DNA of 64,000 bases from Pseudobdellovibrionaceae bacterium. Its GTDB lineage: Bacteria > Bdellovibrionota > Bdellovibrionia > Bdellovibrionales > Bdellovibrionaceae. This document shows, piece by piece, positions 35,743-44,623 of this stretch. Numbering within the stretch: position 1 is the first letter of the stretch; the number at the start of each line of letters is the position of its first letter. The translations under genes and the position numbers were made by a program. The notes under the pieces are model-generated. The model saw only the letters and a program-made list of their open reading frames with translations, did not search any database and was not told the origin of the DNA. Where the stretch lies: positions 1 to 64,000 of the forward strand of contig JABWCN010000021.1 in NCBI GenBank assembly GCA_013359135.1, written 5' to 3'.

Positions 35743-36291
35743 CTAAAAATAACCAACAAACCCAGCAGAAGTTAATGCCTCGGCCTTTGTGTTAATTTTT
35801 GAATCCACTTCAAAACCTATCAAATTATCATAATTATAAGAAATAGAAGCTCCATAAATGGCATCAAAACCCTCTTGCATTTTTTGAATGTGTGACACAC
35901 CACCAAGAGCACTTACTTGAATTTGATTCCATCTGTTTAATGGATAGTTGATGAATGCATATTTAGCATAAGCCATAGAAGAAACGATAGCTTCTCTATA
36001 ATTAGTTTGAACCTCACCCTGGTAATAATATTCTGTTGTATTAGATTTCAGAACACCAAATTGCGCCCCCAAAGATAGATTATCCCAAACTTTTCTTTGT
36101 GCAGCTAAACTTAATCCCGTAGCACTCATTGAAAGGTTTGATTGGTCAACAGCAATACTCGACTGACTCACTGATAATTGCCATTGAGCTGATTTCATTG
36201 GCCCAAAATCTTCAGTTGGAACATTAACAACAATCTGCTCAGCAAAAACTACTGAACCTATAAACACAGACGCTAATAACCATTTTTTCAT
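35743..36291 (-). CDS. Small exported beta-rich protein, probably outer membrane
   Basis: Residues 1-17 are a signal peptide (LLASVFIGSVVFA). The mature part of 165 residues alternates strands such as AAQRKVWDNLSLGAQFGVL and AIVSSMAYAKYAFI and ends in an aromatic (AGFVGYF), as expected of a small outer-membrane barrel. No known family is recognised. It follows the topo VI A gene by 19 bases and appears to be the last gene of that unit, an unexpected partner for a DNA enzyme. Confidence 0.72.
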   Translation of the reverse strand: MKKWLLASVFIGSVVFAEQIVVNVPTEDFGPMKSAQWQLSVSQSSIAVDQSNLSMSATGLSLAAQRKVWDNLSLGAQFGVLKSNTTEYYYQGEVQTNYREAIVSSMAYAKYAFINYPLNRWNQIQVSALGGVSHIQKMQEGFDAIYGASISYNYDNLIGFEVDSKINTKAEALTSAGFVGYF

Positions 36292-36310
36292 AATTTTCTC
36301 CTTTTTATTT

Positions 36311-37483
36311 TTATACGTAAGAACGATTTTTAATTTTTTCTAGAATGATTTTCTCTGTTTTAATAGGATCTTTAGGATCCACAGAGAAAAAACTTTGCTG
36401 TTCACAACGAATTTTCTCTTTCATCAACCAACGGAGGATGTCTGATAAACCTTTATTCTTTCTATCTGTGAAAAAAGGATCATTATCCAAAGCATCTTTA
36501 GCTTTTTTCAAAGCCCTTGCCTCTGCAGGATCAGACTCTTTAACGTTGTAACAGAACAAATCATATTTTTTAACATCTTCTGGCAACACTCCCAAAAACT
36601 TCACTTCCGGAGCTGAAAAGTCAGCATTTCTAATCAATGAAGCCGCAGATCCTGCTTTCAAAGTTCTAAAAATATTTTGTAATGTGTAGGCATCCAAATC
36701 ACCGAAAAAGTACATTGGTACTTCTAATTCATCTTGAATCAACTTACACCAACCTCTAACTCCATTAGAAGGAACCCCTTGAGCACCTATTAAAATACAA
36801 TTATTTCTCTTGGTAAAACCCATGGTGTGTAAGGTATTGGCAGTACCTTCAGATTCAACAATCAGTGCAAAATCAATTTTCTTTCTAGCTCTTAACTTTA
36901 AAGATTGAGGCTTATTTTTAGGCATAAATGGAGATGTCCCCAACGAGGAAAGATCAATTGTTGCTTTTGTGCCATCTGGAAGAGTTTCATCAACAATCAA
37001 TTGATTTGAATAAGTTTGACCTCCACGATCATTGGCAAAACAATTTAGCTCTTCACGGTAAATCTGCATCATATCACCAATAAAATCGATAATAGAATCT
37101 GATTCATTTTGATCTTCAAAATCTAATGGTTTGTATTTTTTCTCACCTTTAATTAAACCTTTACAGATATAATAAAGTTCCCTTTTCGTATTCACAGCTC
37201 CAATATCTAAATTGCGTAGCAGAATTTCTAACATAAAAACAACACGAGCCAATTTTTGCACTGAAGAAACGTTTAATTCCGTTCGCACTCTTTTATCGCC
37301 AGCTGTTAAATAACCAACCTTTGAGTTATAAAAAGAGTTATCTAATGAAGTTTTAACTGCTTCTAAATAGGGTCGTTTAGAATTCTCAAGGTCTCTTAAC
37401 ATTTTATCAGCAAGATTTTTCGCTTCCTTAGGAATATCAATTTTTAATTCTCTAACTTTTATTAAACCGCCAGTTGCCATCAT
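36311..37483 (-). CDS. top6A: DNA topoisomerase VI-like subunit A (Spo11 family)
   Basis: The DNA-cleaving subunit of a type IIB topoisomerase. RELYY (101-105) near the N-terminus is the conserved Spo11/Top6A winged-helix motif; one of the paired tyrosines 104-105 is the expected DNA-linking residue. A TOPRIM domain follows, with the Glu in ALIVESEGT (about E210) and the D-x-D in GDLDAYT (D262, D264). Full length is 390 residues, close to archaeal Top6A. It lies 12 bases after the B subunit, so both are made from one transcript. Together they should relax DNA supercoils by ATP-driven double-strand passage. Such genes are standard in archaea and plants and sporadic in bacteria. Confidence 0.92.
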   Translation of the reverse strand: MMATGGLIKVRELKIDIPKEAKNLADKMLRDLENSKRPYLEAVKTSLDNSFYNSKVGYLTAGDKRVRTELNVSSVQKLARVVFMLEILLRNLDIGAVNTKRELYYICKGLIKGEKKYKPLDFEDQNESDSIIDFIGDMMQIYREELNCFANDRGGQTYSNQLIVDETLPDGTKATIDLSSLGTSPFMPKNKPQSLKLRARKKIDFALIVESEGTANTLHTMGFTKRNNCILIGAQGVPSNGVRGWCKLIQDELEVPMYFFGDLDAYTLQNIFRTLKAGSAASLIRNADFSAPEVKFLGVLPEDVKKYDLFCYNVKESDPAEARALKKAKDALDNDPFFTDRKNKGLSDILRWLMKEKIRCEQQSFFSVDPKDPIKTEKIILEKIKNRSYV

Positions 37484-37495
37484 ATCTTCTTATCC

Positions 37496-39346
37496 TTAAC
37501 CCTTAGCTGTCGTTTTGGTTGTCGTTGTTGCTACTGTAGTAGCTGTTGTTCCTGTAGTTGTGGAAATTCCAGTCGTAGTTGCTTTTGTGGTCGACTTATC
37601 CTCGGCAACTACTTTGGTAGCTGTTGTCGTTGTTGCCTGAGTAGATGTGGTTTCTGATTCACTTGCAAAATCTTCTTCAGAAAACTGCAAACCTTCTGTT
37701 TCACCATCAAGAGCAATACCAGAGCGCTTTGCTTCTTTTTGTTTTTGAGCGTTTAGTTTGGTTTCCGCGACTTCAAGCTCAGCCATGGCATCCTGGGAAT
37801 CTCGTCCAAGAATTTTTCTTAATCCCTCTTCTGCTTTTTTTCTCCTTGATTCAGGAGCTCCTGTAATTTGAGCTAGTTTCTCTACCAGAATAGGACCGAA
37901 CTGCTCAATGTGAGCCAATTTTCTTTCAAGATCTGCTTCTTTGAATTCTTTCTTAATATGTCTAGATAATTTTTGCCCTGCTTGCTGAGCCGCTTTTCTG
38001 ATTTCATCAACTAGCTCTTCCGAGGCATCAATTGTCTCTTTAGATGCGTTTTTGAATTTAATAAATGGTGACACCACACTTACTGCGAAAACGTAAGGGC
38101 CCAAAGGAAGTGAATCCTTTGGCTGATGCAAGCCATATGACTTCCAGTTAACAGACTCAATGGCTCCAGTAATAGCACAACCAGATTTATCAAACTGTAA
38201 AGGGACTCTGTTGGCAAAGCGTAGTAACTGAACTGGAGTGTCCGACTCTCCGCCACGATCTTCAAATCTTGCGAGAGCTACCTCAACAACAACTGGTTTA
38301 AAATCACAAATTTGAGGTTTTCTTGTCACAACAGAAAAAAAATCAACTTTTCCAAGTCTTAAAATACTCTTAGATAAAGCATCTTCACCTACAGTTAGAA
38401 CTGATTTTGTAGAAGGAGCCATCAATTCTGTATTTTGAATAGATGAAAAAACCTTTTTAAAATCTTCTTCAGATAATGAAGACACTGCCTTTTCTAGCAA
38501 ATTCTTTGGTAAGCCTTTGGCTATAAAGTCATTAATACTCTGATCTGAAATTCTAGAAAATGCTGTCTTTAAAAATTTAGACAAAGTCATTTTCCCGAAC
38601 AGAGTCGAATGGGTTATAAATTCTCCCAGTTTAAAAGTATGAGGATGAGGTAAGGTGGCCTCTGGGACTTGAGGCACCTCAGACGAGACACGCTCTACTG
38701 TGATCCAATCACCATCTAACAACTTATGTTTCAACGTTAAATGCGGATTAACAAGCACTGTTCCTTCGATGTAGGTAAGTAACCCACCATCACCATTCAA
38801 CTGTACCCGTCCATCCATGACGAATTCCACTTTGGTTCCATTAGTTTTAGTCCACTCAAAAGTTTCTTTATTTTTAATTAAACCAGAATTTGTTTTAATA
38901 TCCACATCAACTTGGGCTTTAACAGCCTTACGCATATTTTTAGTTTTTGAAGTGACAATAACTCCACGAGCATTGGTCATTTGAGCCCATGTGGTTGCAG
39001 CAGAAATACCGATCCCTTGCTGACCACGAGAACATTGTCCTTTACCAAATTTAGAAGAAGCTAAGTACTCTCCAAAAACTTTTGCTAAATCATCCGACTC
39101 GATACCTGGTCCGTTATCTTCAACTACAATTTTAATTAAATCTGTATTTTTTGTAGAACCGGTTCCCACTTTAGCAATTTCAATGGAGACTTCAGGTAAA
39201 ATACCCTCGTTTTCACAGGCATCAAGAGAGTTATCGACCGCCTCTTTAAGGGTCGTCAACACGGCTTTTAATGGAGATGAAAAACCAACTTGTTGTAAGT
39301 TTTTAGCAAAATATTCGGCAGTACTACTTTTAGTAATTTTACTCAC
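37496..39346 (-). CDS. top6B: DNA topoisomerase VI-like subunit B (GHKL ATPase)
   Basis: The ATPase and transducer subunit of topo VI. Bergerat-fold motifs are clear: TLKEAVDNSLDAC (N-box, E and N), EDNGPGI (G1) and RGQQGIGISAATTW (G2). FGEYLASSKFG is a Top6B signature. A helix-rich transducer domain follows to about residue 500. The last 60 residues are an unusual Thr/Ala-rich low-complexity tail, absent from archaeal relatives as I know them. I take a GTG start eight bases after AAAGGA; a TTG two codons earlier is in frame. It is the first gene of the unit. Confidence 0.93.
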   Translation of the reverse strand: MSKITKSSTAEYFAKNLQQVGFSSPLKAVLTTLKEAVDNSLDACENEGILPEVSIEIAKVGTGSTKNTDLIKIVVEDNGPGIESDDLAKVFGEYLASSKFGKGQCSRGQQGIGISAATTWAQMTNARGVIVTSKTKNMRKAVKAQVDVDIKTNSGLIKNKETFEWTKTNGTKVEFVMDGRVQLNGDGGLLTYIEGTVLVNPHLTLKHKLLDGDWITVERVSSEVPQVPEATLPHPHTFKLGEFITHSTLFGKMTLSKFLKTAFSRISDQSINDFIAKGLPKNLLEKAVSSLSEEDFKKVFSSIQNTELMAPSTKSVLTVGEDALSKSILRLGKVDFFSVVTRKPQICDFKPVVVEVALARFEDRGGESDTPVQLLRFANRVPLQFDKSGCAITGAIESVNWKSYGLHQPKDSLPLGPYVFAVSVVSPFIKFKNASKETIDASEELVDEIRKAAQQAGQKLSRHIKKEFKEADLERKLAHIEQFGPILVEKLAQITGAPESRRKKAEEGLRKILGRDSQDAMAELEVAETKLNAQKQKEAKRSGIALDGETEGLQFSEEDFASESETTSTQATTTTATKVVAEDKSTTKATTTGISTTTGTTATTVATTTTKTTAKG

Positions 39347-39544
39347 TATCAAAATCCTTTTCTAATTTATAGACACCCTATAATAAACAAGGAAATTTGA
39401 TAGGAAAGCAAGTTTAAATTTATGTTTTTAGTATTTTGAAGTTATAAAAATGGCTTAATAATTCAACAAACATAAGGGACTTGCTCAGATAATTAGCTGA
39501 CTCAAACAGTAAAAATACGCACTATGTTAGGGAATATTTCCATA

Positions 39545-41002
39545 CTAGCTAGCTTTTTTTTCACCATTAATTACTATATTCAGGGACTCTGTAAGTTCAT
39601 AGGTTTTTTCAACCAATATAGAAATGTCATGCGTACTTTCATTCACACTCAAAGCTCCACTAGCATTACTTTGAGTCGATTGATCTAATTCATTCATAGC
39701 CTTTGCAATTTGCTCGATCCCCATGGATTGCTCGCTACTGGCCATGGAAATCTCACTATTCAAAGTTGAAACATTGTTTACAGACTGAGCTATTTGAGTC
39801 AGCATGACATTACTTTCTTCAGCAATTTTAAAACTTTTTTCAATAGCTAAAACAGAATCTCTAATCAGTGAAGTAATGTCCTTTGCAGATACTGAAGTTC
39901 TTTGAGCTAAGCCACGAACGGCATCTGCAACTACAGCAAATCCTCTTCCCTGCTCTCCAGCTCGAGCAGCTTCCACGGCTGCATTTAGTGATAACAAGTT
40001 AGTCTGAAAAGCAATATCATCAATAACTCCAGATATATCGGCAATTTTTTTTGAATACGCTTGGATTTCTGACATAGAAGTTAGTAGTTGTCGCATCTGC
40101 TTTTCTCCATCCTGCGCATGTTTCAAAGCACTCGAAGAAAGCTCCGCTGCTTTTGAGGCGTTCTCTGAATTAGATTTTACCATTGAAGTTATTTCGTCCA
40201 ATGAAGCAACAGTTTCCTCTAGAAAAGCCGCATTTCTACTTGATGAGTCCGAAAGATTACCACCAACATTTTTTAAGTTATCCACAGAGGAATGGATGTT
40301 TTTTCCCGTTTGATTAAGATTTTCAGAAATAGTCGAAATCGTTTTACTAGTTTTATCAGCAAACATAAAGGAAGCTATTAAAACAACTAACAAAAGAAGT
40401 CCAAAAGATCCCCAAATTTTCAAGCGTAACTGAAAAATCTCGTTACGAATATCATCTATATAGACACCTGTACCAATCACCAAACCCCAAGGTTTATATA
40501 AATAAACATAGGACAATTTTTCAATAGGTTTTTCTTCACCAGCTCTGGGCCACATATAGTATACGAAGCCTTTTTCTTGAGCTGAGATCACCTTATTCAT
40601 TTCCTGAAATATAAGTGTTCCATGAGGATCTTTTAGCTGTGATAAATCTGTTCCGTTAAGTTCTGGCTTTATAGGATGTAAAATCATTTTAAAATCAAGA
40701 CCATGTATCCAAAAATATTCTTTCTGGCTATATCTAAGTTTTTCTACTGCCGCTAATGCTTGAGTTCTTGCAGTTATGTCATCTATTTTTTTGTCATCAA
40801 CCAAGGCTTTAAAATTTTTAAAAATACCTTCAACGATCTCTACAGCTAAAATAAGAGAGTCCTTCCGACTGGTTTCAATTTTATTTTCAATTAATGGCAA
40901 AAAATACAACTGTAATAGCAAAATTAAGGGTAAAAAAAACAAAAACATCAATAGAAAAATCTTTTTTCTTAGGGAGCTAAATACAAATAAACGACTAAAC
41001 AT
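39545..41002 (-). CDS. Methyl-accepting chemotaxis protein with a Cache sensor
   Basis: An inner-membrane chemoreceptor. Helix one (about 12-32), a periplasmic single-Cache domain (about 35-185) with [20 protein letters not shown] and [17 protein letters not shown], helix two (about 190-210), and a cytoplasmic signalling coiled coil. The hairpin tip reads [25 protein letters not shown] in pieces, the canonical MCP signature. The signalling part follows helix two with little room for a HAMP domain. No C-terminal pentapeptide tether is seen. sCache_2 domains often bind small carboxylates; the ligand here is unknown. Confidence 0.94.
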   Translation of the reverse strand: MFSRLFVFSSLRKKIFLLMFLFFLPLILLLQLYFLPLIENKIETSRKDSLILAVEIVEGIFKNFKALVDDKKIDDITARTQALAAVEKLRYSQKEYFWIHGLDFKMILHPIKPELNGTDLSQLKDPHGTLIFQEMNKVISAQEKGFVYYMWPRAGEEKPIEKLSYVYLYKPWGLVIGTGVYIDDIRNEIFQLRLKIWGSFGLLLLVVLIASFMFADKTSKTISTISENLNQTGKNIHSSVDNLKNVGGNLSDSSSRNAAFLEETVASLDEITSMVKSNSENASKAAELSSSALKHAQDGEKQMRQLLTSMSEIQAYSKKIADISGVIDDIAFQTNLLSLNAAVEAARAGEQGRGFAVVADAVRGLAQRTSVSAKDITSLIRDSVLAIEKSFKIAEESNVMLTQIAQSVNNVSTLNSEISMASSEQSMGIEQIAKAMNELDQSTQSNASGALSVNESTHDISILVEKTYELTESLNIVINGEKKAS

Positions 41003-41152
41003 ATTCGACCTCGTCTAGTTCACCTATCGTAAAAACTACAGAAAAAGTAAGATATTAAGGGATAATTTTTCTTCACACGACAAAAGCTCATTTTTCTCAA
41101 TTTGAAACAGGGCCGATCACGAGCTCCAAACAACAAAAATCAATAAATTTAA

Positions 41153-41440
41153 TTAAGTTTTTTCTAGCCCCTCAAGAGCAACTTCAAACGTGGTTTTATA
41201 ACTTTTTTTTGTATTACATTCCTTACAACTGGGTACACAGTTTTTTTTGTTAGAAAATCCCCCCCTTGAAATAGGGATTAAATGATCCATCGTCATTGCT
41301 TCTTTCGGAAACTTTTGCCCACAATGGTAACAAACACCTGGACCCACCTGTTGCCTCCACCACTGAGATTTCCTCAGATCGTAAGCCTTGGCCTTTTCTT
41401 TACGTTGATGTTCCTCTGATGCTTTTATAAAAAAATCCAC
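41153..41440 (-). CDS. HNH endonuclease family protein
   Basis: A 95-residue protein with one HNH/Zn module: CYHCG, MTMDHLIPISRGG, then NCVPSCKECNTKKS. The two CxxC pairs bind structural zinc, and the D-H and N residues form the active site. A basic N-terminus (KEKAKAYDLRKSQWWRQQ) would help DNA or RNA binding. It is like the small HNH proteins found singly in many bacteria, without a restriction or toxin partner here. It is divergent from the regulator gene, with the G11 tract between them. Confidence 0.87.
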   Translation of the reverse strand: MDFFIKASEEHQRKEKAKAYDLRKSQWWRQQVGPGVCYHCGQKFPKEAMTMDHLIPISRGGFSNKKNCVPSCKECNTKKSYKTTFEVALEGLEKT

Positions 41441-41498
41441 GGCATGATAATACCTTTTTTTCTAACAAAAAGAAAGCCTTTCCAATGTTTACTTCTAT

Positions 41499-41509
41499 GG
41501 GGGGGGGGG
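41499..41509 (+). repeat. Homopolymeric tract of 11 G
   Basis: Eleven consecutive G in an AT-rich genome, between the divergent HNH and zinc-ribbon regulator genes. It is about 29 bases upstream of a TTGACA -35 box of the regulator and about 60 bases upstream of the HNH start. Such tracts slip during replication and can switch promoters; a sequencing error is also possible. Confidence 0.9.
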
Positions 41510-41537
41510 TTATGCCCACTGGTAAATGTCTATTTAA

Positions 41538-41566
41538 TTGACACTAAAATTAAGAAAAAATAGCGT
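41538..41566 (+). promoter_or_regulatory. Candidate promoter of the zinc-ribbon regulator gene
   Basis: A consensus -35 TTGACA (41538-41543), a 17-base spacer and a weak -10 TAGCGT (41561-41566). The start codon is 50 bases further on, and the G11 tract lies upstream. Confidence 0.45.
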
Positions 41567-41616
41567 AAATCCTTTAGCCTCGGCCTCAGATTTCCGAACT
41601 ACAACCTGAGGAATAT

Positions 41617-42762
41617 ATGAATCAAAAAGTATATAAAAAAGGTGATATTCTTTTCAAAGAGTCTGATAAAATAACCCACGTTATTTTTGTTCAATCTGGG
41701 GGCGTGAACGTTTGTTTGCAACGAGGTAAAAAGAATTTAGATCTCTACCAAGTTAGTACACAATCAATTCTTGGCGAGTCTTTTTTTAATGGACAAGCGA
41801 CCCATCCCTACACGGCAATCGCTACCACAGAAACAAAAACTTTGGAAGTCCCCCTTGAAGCTCTAAAAGCCCAATTCGAAGCCGGGCCTCAATTATTCAA
41901 AATGGCTATCAAAAGCTTAACCGATAGACTCAAAATATCTCTAATGGAAATGAAATCTTCCCGCCTAGAAAAAGACTCTTCTCCCTGCCCTGAAGATCTA
42001 GTAGCAAAGGTTTTTGGATCTATCTTTCATACCATAAAACACAAAGGCTCTAAAAGAAAAGACGGTTATATGGAAATTGATTGGCTGATGCTTAGACAAT
42101 ACAGCCAAAGAATATTTTCCGAATCCTTTAAGCGTCTAGAACAGGCCTGCAATATTTTAGTTAAACTTAAACTTGCTAACTATGAAGTTGGAAAGGCTCC
42201 TGACAATCCCGATGGCCCCGATGAAATTCAGAAATTCATTGTTTATGACTTACTACCTATTGAGAGCTTTTTTGAGTTCTATCAATATTACTATTTTAAG
42301 TATGGCAAGAATGAGATTTTAAAACCCGATGATTTTACAATTTCAATTGTGGACGCACTTCTTAAATTTGCCGCGGGCAAAGAAATAGATCGATTCGGAA
42401 TTGTAAGTCTTGATTTCACAGAATTACTTGATTTCGTAAAAAATGAAGTTGGCATTCAACTTAATAATGATCATTTTTCTCGTTTAGAGCAAAAAGGCTG
42501 CATGACTAAACGAAGGACAATTGCTGATGTCGTTAAGTTGGAATTCGAGATCAAAGAACTAAAAAACATCTTATTCACTTGGAAAGTTCTCAAAGAAATT
42601 GAAAAATGGAACGAACGAGGCAGTGTCGATATCAATGAAAAAGAAGAAAAAAAGGCCAAAAAATCAGAAAATCAATGCCCTCAATGTGCAGCTCCAGTAA
42701 CCCTACAACAAAAATTTTGCGCCGAATGTGGACACGCACTGGTTCAAAACAAAGCATCATAA
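41617..42762 (+). CDS. Cyclic-nucleotide-binding-domain regulator with C-terminal zinc ribbon
   Basis: Residues about 1-105 are a CRP-type cNMP-binding domain: KKGDILFKESDKITHVIFVQSGGV and LGESFF mark its beta roll, and the pocket lacks the classic R-S pair of cAMP receptors, so the ligand is uncertain. The middle (about 120-330) is helical and contains a possible winged helix (MLRQYSQRIFSESFKRLEQA). The last 30 residues form a zinc ribbon, CPQC and CAEC separated by 12 residues. This order is unlike normal CRP/FNR proteins (about 220 residues). It starts alone and has a bidirectional terminator shared with lysR. Confidence 0.82.
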   Translation: MNQKVYKKGDILFKESDKITHVIFVQSGGVNVCLQRGKKNLDLYQVSTQSILGESFFNGQATHPYTAIATTETKTLEVPLEALKAQFEAGPQLFKMAIKSLTDRLKISLMEMKSSRLEKDSSPCPEDLVAKVFGSIFHTIKHKGSKRKDGYMEIDWLMLRQYSQRIFSESFKRLEQACNILVKLKLANYEVGKAPDNPDGPDEIQKFIVYDLLPIESFFEFYQYYYFKYGKNEILKPDDFTISIVDALLKFAAGKEIDRFGIVSLDFTELLDFVKNEVGIQLNNDHFSRLEQKGCMTKRRTIADVVKLEFEIKELKNILFTWKVLKEIEKWNERGSVDINEKEEKKAKKSENQCPQCAAPVTLQQKFCAECGHALVQNKAS

Positions 42763-42772
42763 GTCATTAAAA

Positions 42773-42801
42773 AAAAGGGATTGTTGAAAACTATCCCTTT
42801 T
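42773..42801. terminator. Bidirectional terminator between the regulator and lysR genes
   Basis: AAAAGGGAT pairs with ATCCCTTTT, and the inner GTT-GAA-AAC extends the stem. A T-run follows on the plus strand and an A-run precedes it (T-run on the minus strand). The hairpin overlaps the LysR stop codon. Confidence 0.8.
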
Positions 42802-43699
42802 CTTGCTGCGAAAGAGCTTGATAAAAAGTCTCAACTAAAACTTTCGATTGAGAATTACGTTTATAATAGTAAACTAGGTCCATTTCATAGCTCAAATCCT
42901 TAACGTGTATTCTATTCATTCGCCCTGATCTGACCTGTTTTTTCACACTGTGAGCCGGTAAAAAGCCAAGACCAATACCAGTTTCAACCACTCGCTTCAA
43001 AGTTCCAACATTAGAGGATTCAAAAATAACATTAAGTTTTTTTCCAGAGGATTTTATCTTTTGATTAAGAATATTATCAAATGCAGGATACTCACCAGTA
43101 AAGTGAACGATCGGATATTCACAAAGTTCCGAGATAGATATTTGTTGAGGGATATTGGAGTCCTTACCAGAACTAACTAACCACATCTCTTCTTTATTCA
43201 AAAATTTGGATTCTACGCCGTCACCCATTGTAATTTTAAATTCTTTTGTAACTTCAGGAAGAATCACCACATCCACTAGACCATTATTAAATTGGGTCAA
43301 CAGCTCTTCACCCTTGTTATACTCGACTTTCACCATCAGGTCAGGATTGTGCCTCAACAGTCGTCCAATAATAGGACTCATCATATGTAATCCCAAAGAG
43401 TTTAAAGTGCCTATGACTACGTTTCCTTTTAGCTCTGCACCCATTGATTTAATGGCTATCTCTGCCTGCTGAACATGGTTTAATATTTTTCTTGCATGTT
43501 CATATAGGATTTCCCCCTGAGGCGTAGCCTTAATTTGCCTAACACCTCGCACAAGCAACTCGACCCCCAGTTCCTCCTCCAAATTTCTTATCTGCTGACT
43601 AACTGCTGGTTGGGTGAGAAATAATTTGTCAGCTGCTGCCGTCATACTGCCTTCACTAATGACAGTTACAAAGGTTGTAAGTTGGTATAAATTCATCAT
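42791..43699 (-). CDS. LysR-family transcriptional regulator
   Basis: A 302-residue LTTR. The N-terminal winged HTH (1-60) reads MNLYQLTTFV, GSMTAAADKLFLTQPAVSQQIRNLE, LLVRG, as in the family; the effector domain follows to the end. A perfect AAGGAGG nine bases before this ATG fixes the start. A reading frame from 26 codons earlier is open but lacks a ribosome site. It is divergent from the tail-anchored protein gene by 95 bases, the usual LTTR arrangement, so it may control that gene. The effector and true targets are unknown. Confidence 0.92.
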   Translation of the reverse strand: MMNLYQLTTFVTVISEGSMTAAADKLFLTQPAVSQQIRNLEEELGVELLVRGVRQIKATPQGEILYEHARKILNHVQQAEIAIKSMGAELKGNVVIGTLNSLGLHMMSPIIGRLLRHNPDLMVKVEYNKGEELLTQFNNGLVDVVILPEVTKEFKITMGDGVESKFLNKEEMWLVSSGKDSNIPQQISISELCEYPIVHFTGEYPAFDNILNQKIKSSGKKLNVIFESSNVGTLKRVVETGIGLGFLPAHSVKKQVRSGRMNRIHVKDLSYEMDLVYYYKRNSQSKVLVETFYQALSQQEKG

Positions 43700-43794
43700 T
43701 TTGAGATTCCTCCTTGAGCTGGGAAGAAAAAAGTAATTATAATAATCTAACATACCTATTTTGAAAAAAGAGAACAATAAAATAAGGGGATATA

Positions 43795-44517
43795 ATGAGA
43801 GGCAACATTTTTTTTCTATTCTTCATTCTGCTAATGACAATCTCGCAAAGTAATGCCAAGCAATTTAAAAATGCTTATATCTCTTTCGAAATTCCGGAAC
43901 GATGGGACTGTCAACTAGAAGCTACAGAGTGGATTTGCCGCAGCCAAGATACTAACGAGTCCAAAGAAGCTATTATCATACTCACTGCTAAAGAAGTAGG
44001 CCCTTCAGATAGCTTGGCTATCTATGAAAACCACCTAAAGAACCCGATTCAGGCCACCATTAAAACAGGTGGCACCATTCAAAGCCAGGTGGTAACAAGC
44101 CCACAGCAAAAGCAAATCAATAACCTTACCTGGATAGATGGATTTCATTTAAGCAGTGAAATTCAAAACTATTACACTCGTTATTTGGCAACTATTAAGG
44201 AAAGAATCGCAGTTCTTGTTACATTTAGTGCTCATAAAGATTTTTACTCAAAATATGCCACAGATCTTTTCCGTGCTATAAACTCTCTTAACGTGATTGC
44301 TACAAAAAATTCTCTATCTGACCCCAGTATGCAAGGACCAGGAGGCTCACTTGGCCCTATCAGCACTGGACAAGGTGGTGGTGGTGCTTATGCAGAGTTT
44401 GAACCAATTAATCCTAACAAAGATACTAGCAAGAAAAATAAATTAATCTTTTTAGTTATTGCCATAGCCTTAGCTGGTCTAGGATTAGTTCTTCTTTTAA
44501 AAAAGAAAAAGAAATAA
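43795..44517 (+). CDS. Exported protein with a Gly-rich linker and C-terminal membrane anchor
   Basis: I do not recognise it by function. Residues 1-21 are a signal peptide (ending in SNA). The globular part (about 22-165) includes the strand FEIPERWDCQLE and two cysteines close together, and resembles small periplasmic lipid- or protein-binding domains only in size. A Pro/Gly-rich linker (SMQGPGGSLGPISTGQGGGG) follows. The last 27 residues are a membrane segment and a run of Lys, like a stop-transfer or sortase-like anchor but without LPXTG. It is divergent from lysR and may be its target. Confidence 0.75.
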   Translation: MRGNIFFLFFILLMTISQSNAKQFKNAYISFEIPERWDCQLEATEWICRSQDTNESKEAIIILTAKEVGPSDSLAIYENHLKNPIQATIKTGGTIQSQVVTSPQQKQINNLTWIDGFHLSSEIQNYYTRYLATIKERIAVLVTFSAHKDFYSKYATDLFRAINSLNVIATKNSLSDPSMQGPGGSLGPISTGQGGGGAYAEFEPINPNKDTSKKNKLIFLVIAIALAGLGLVLLLKKKKK

Positions 44518-44623
44518 AATATTCCTAAATTTTTAAAACACTGTCCAGTAAGTCTTTAGGCTAAAAAATTAAGTTTATATCAGTTAATGTTAAATAAAGC
44601 TTTGTTCTACCGATACTTTTACA

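Noticed and set aside
37496-37690. Frameshift or pseudogene at the end of topo VI B because of the odd tail
   Set aside because: The frame is open throughout and ends at a proper stop; the tail is simple repeat-like sequence and does not interrupt any motif.
41153-42762. HNH nuclease and zinc-ribbon regulator as a defence or toxin-antitoxin pair
   Set aside because: They are divergent rather than in an operon, neither resembles a known toxin or antitoxin, and no other defence gene is nearby.
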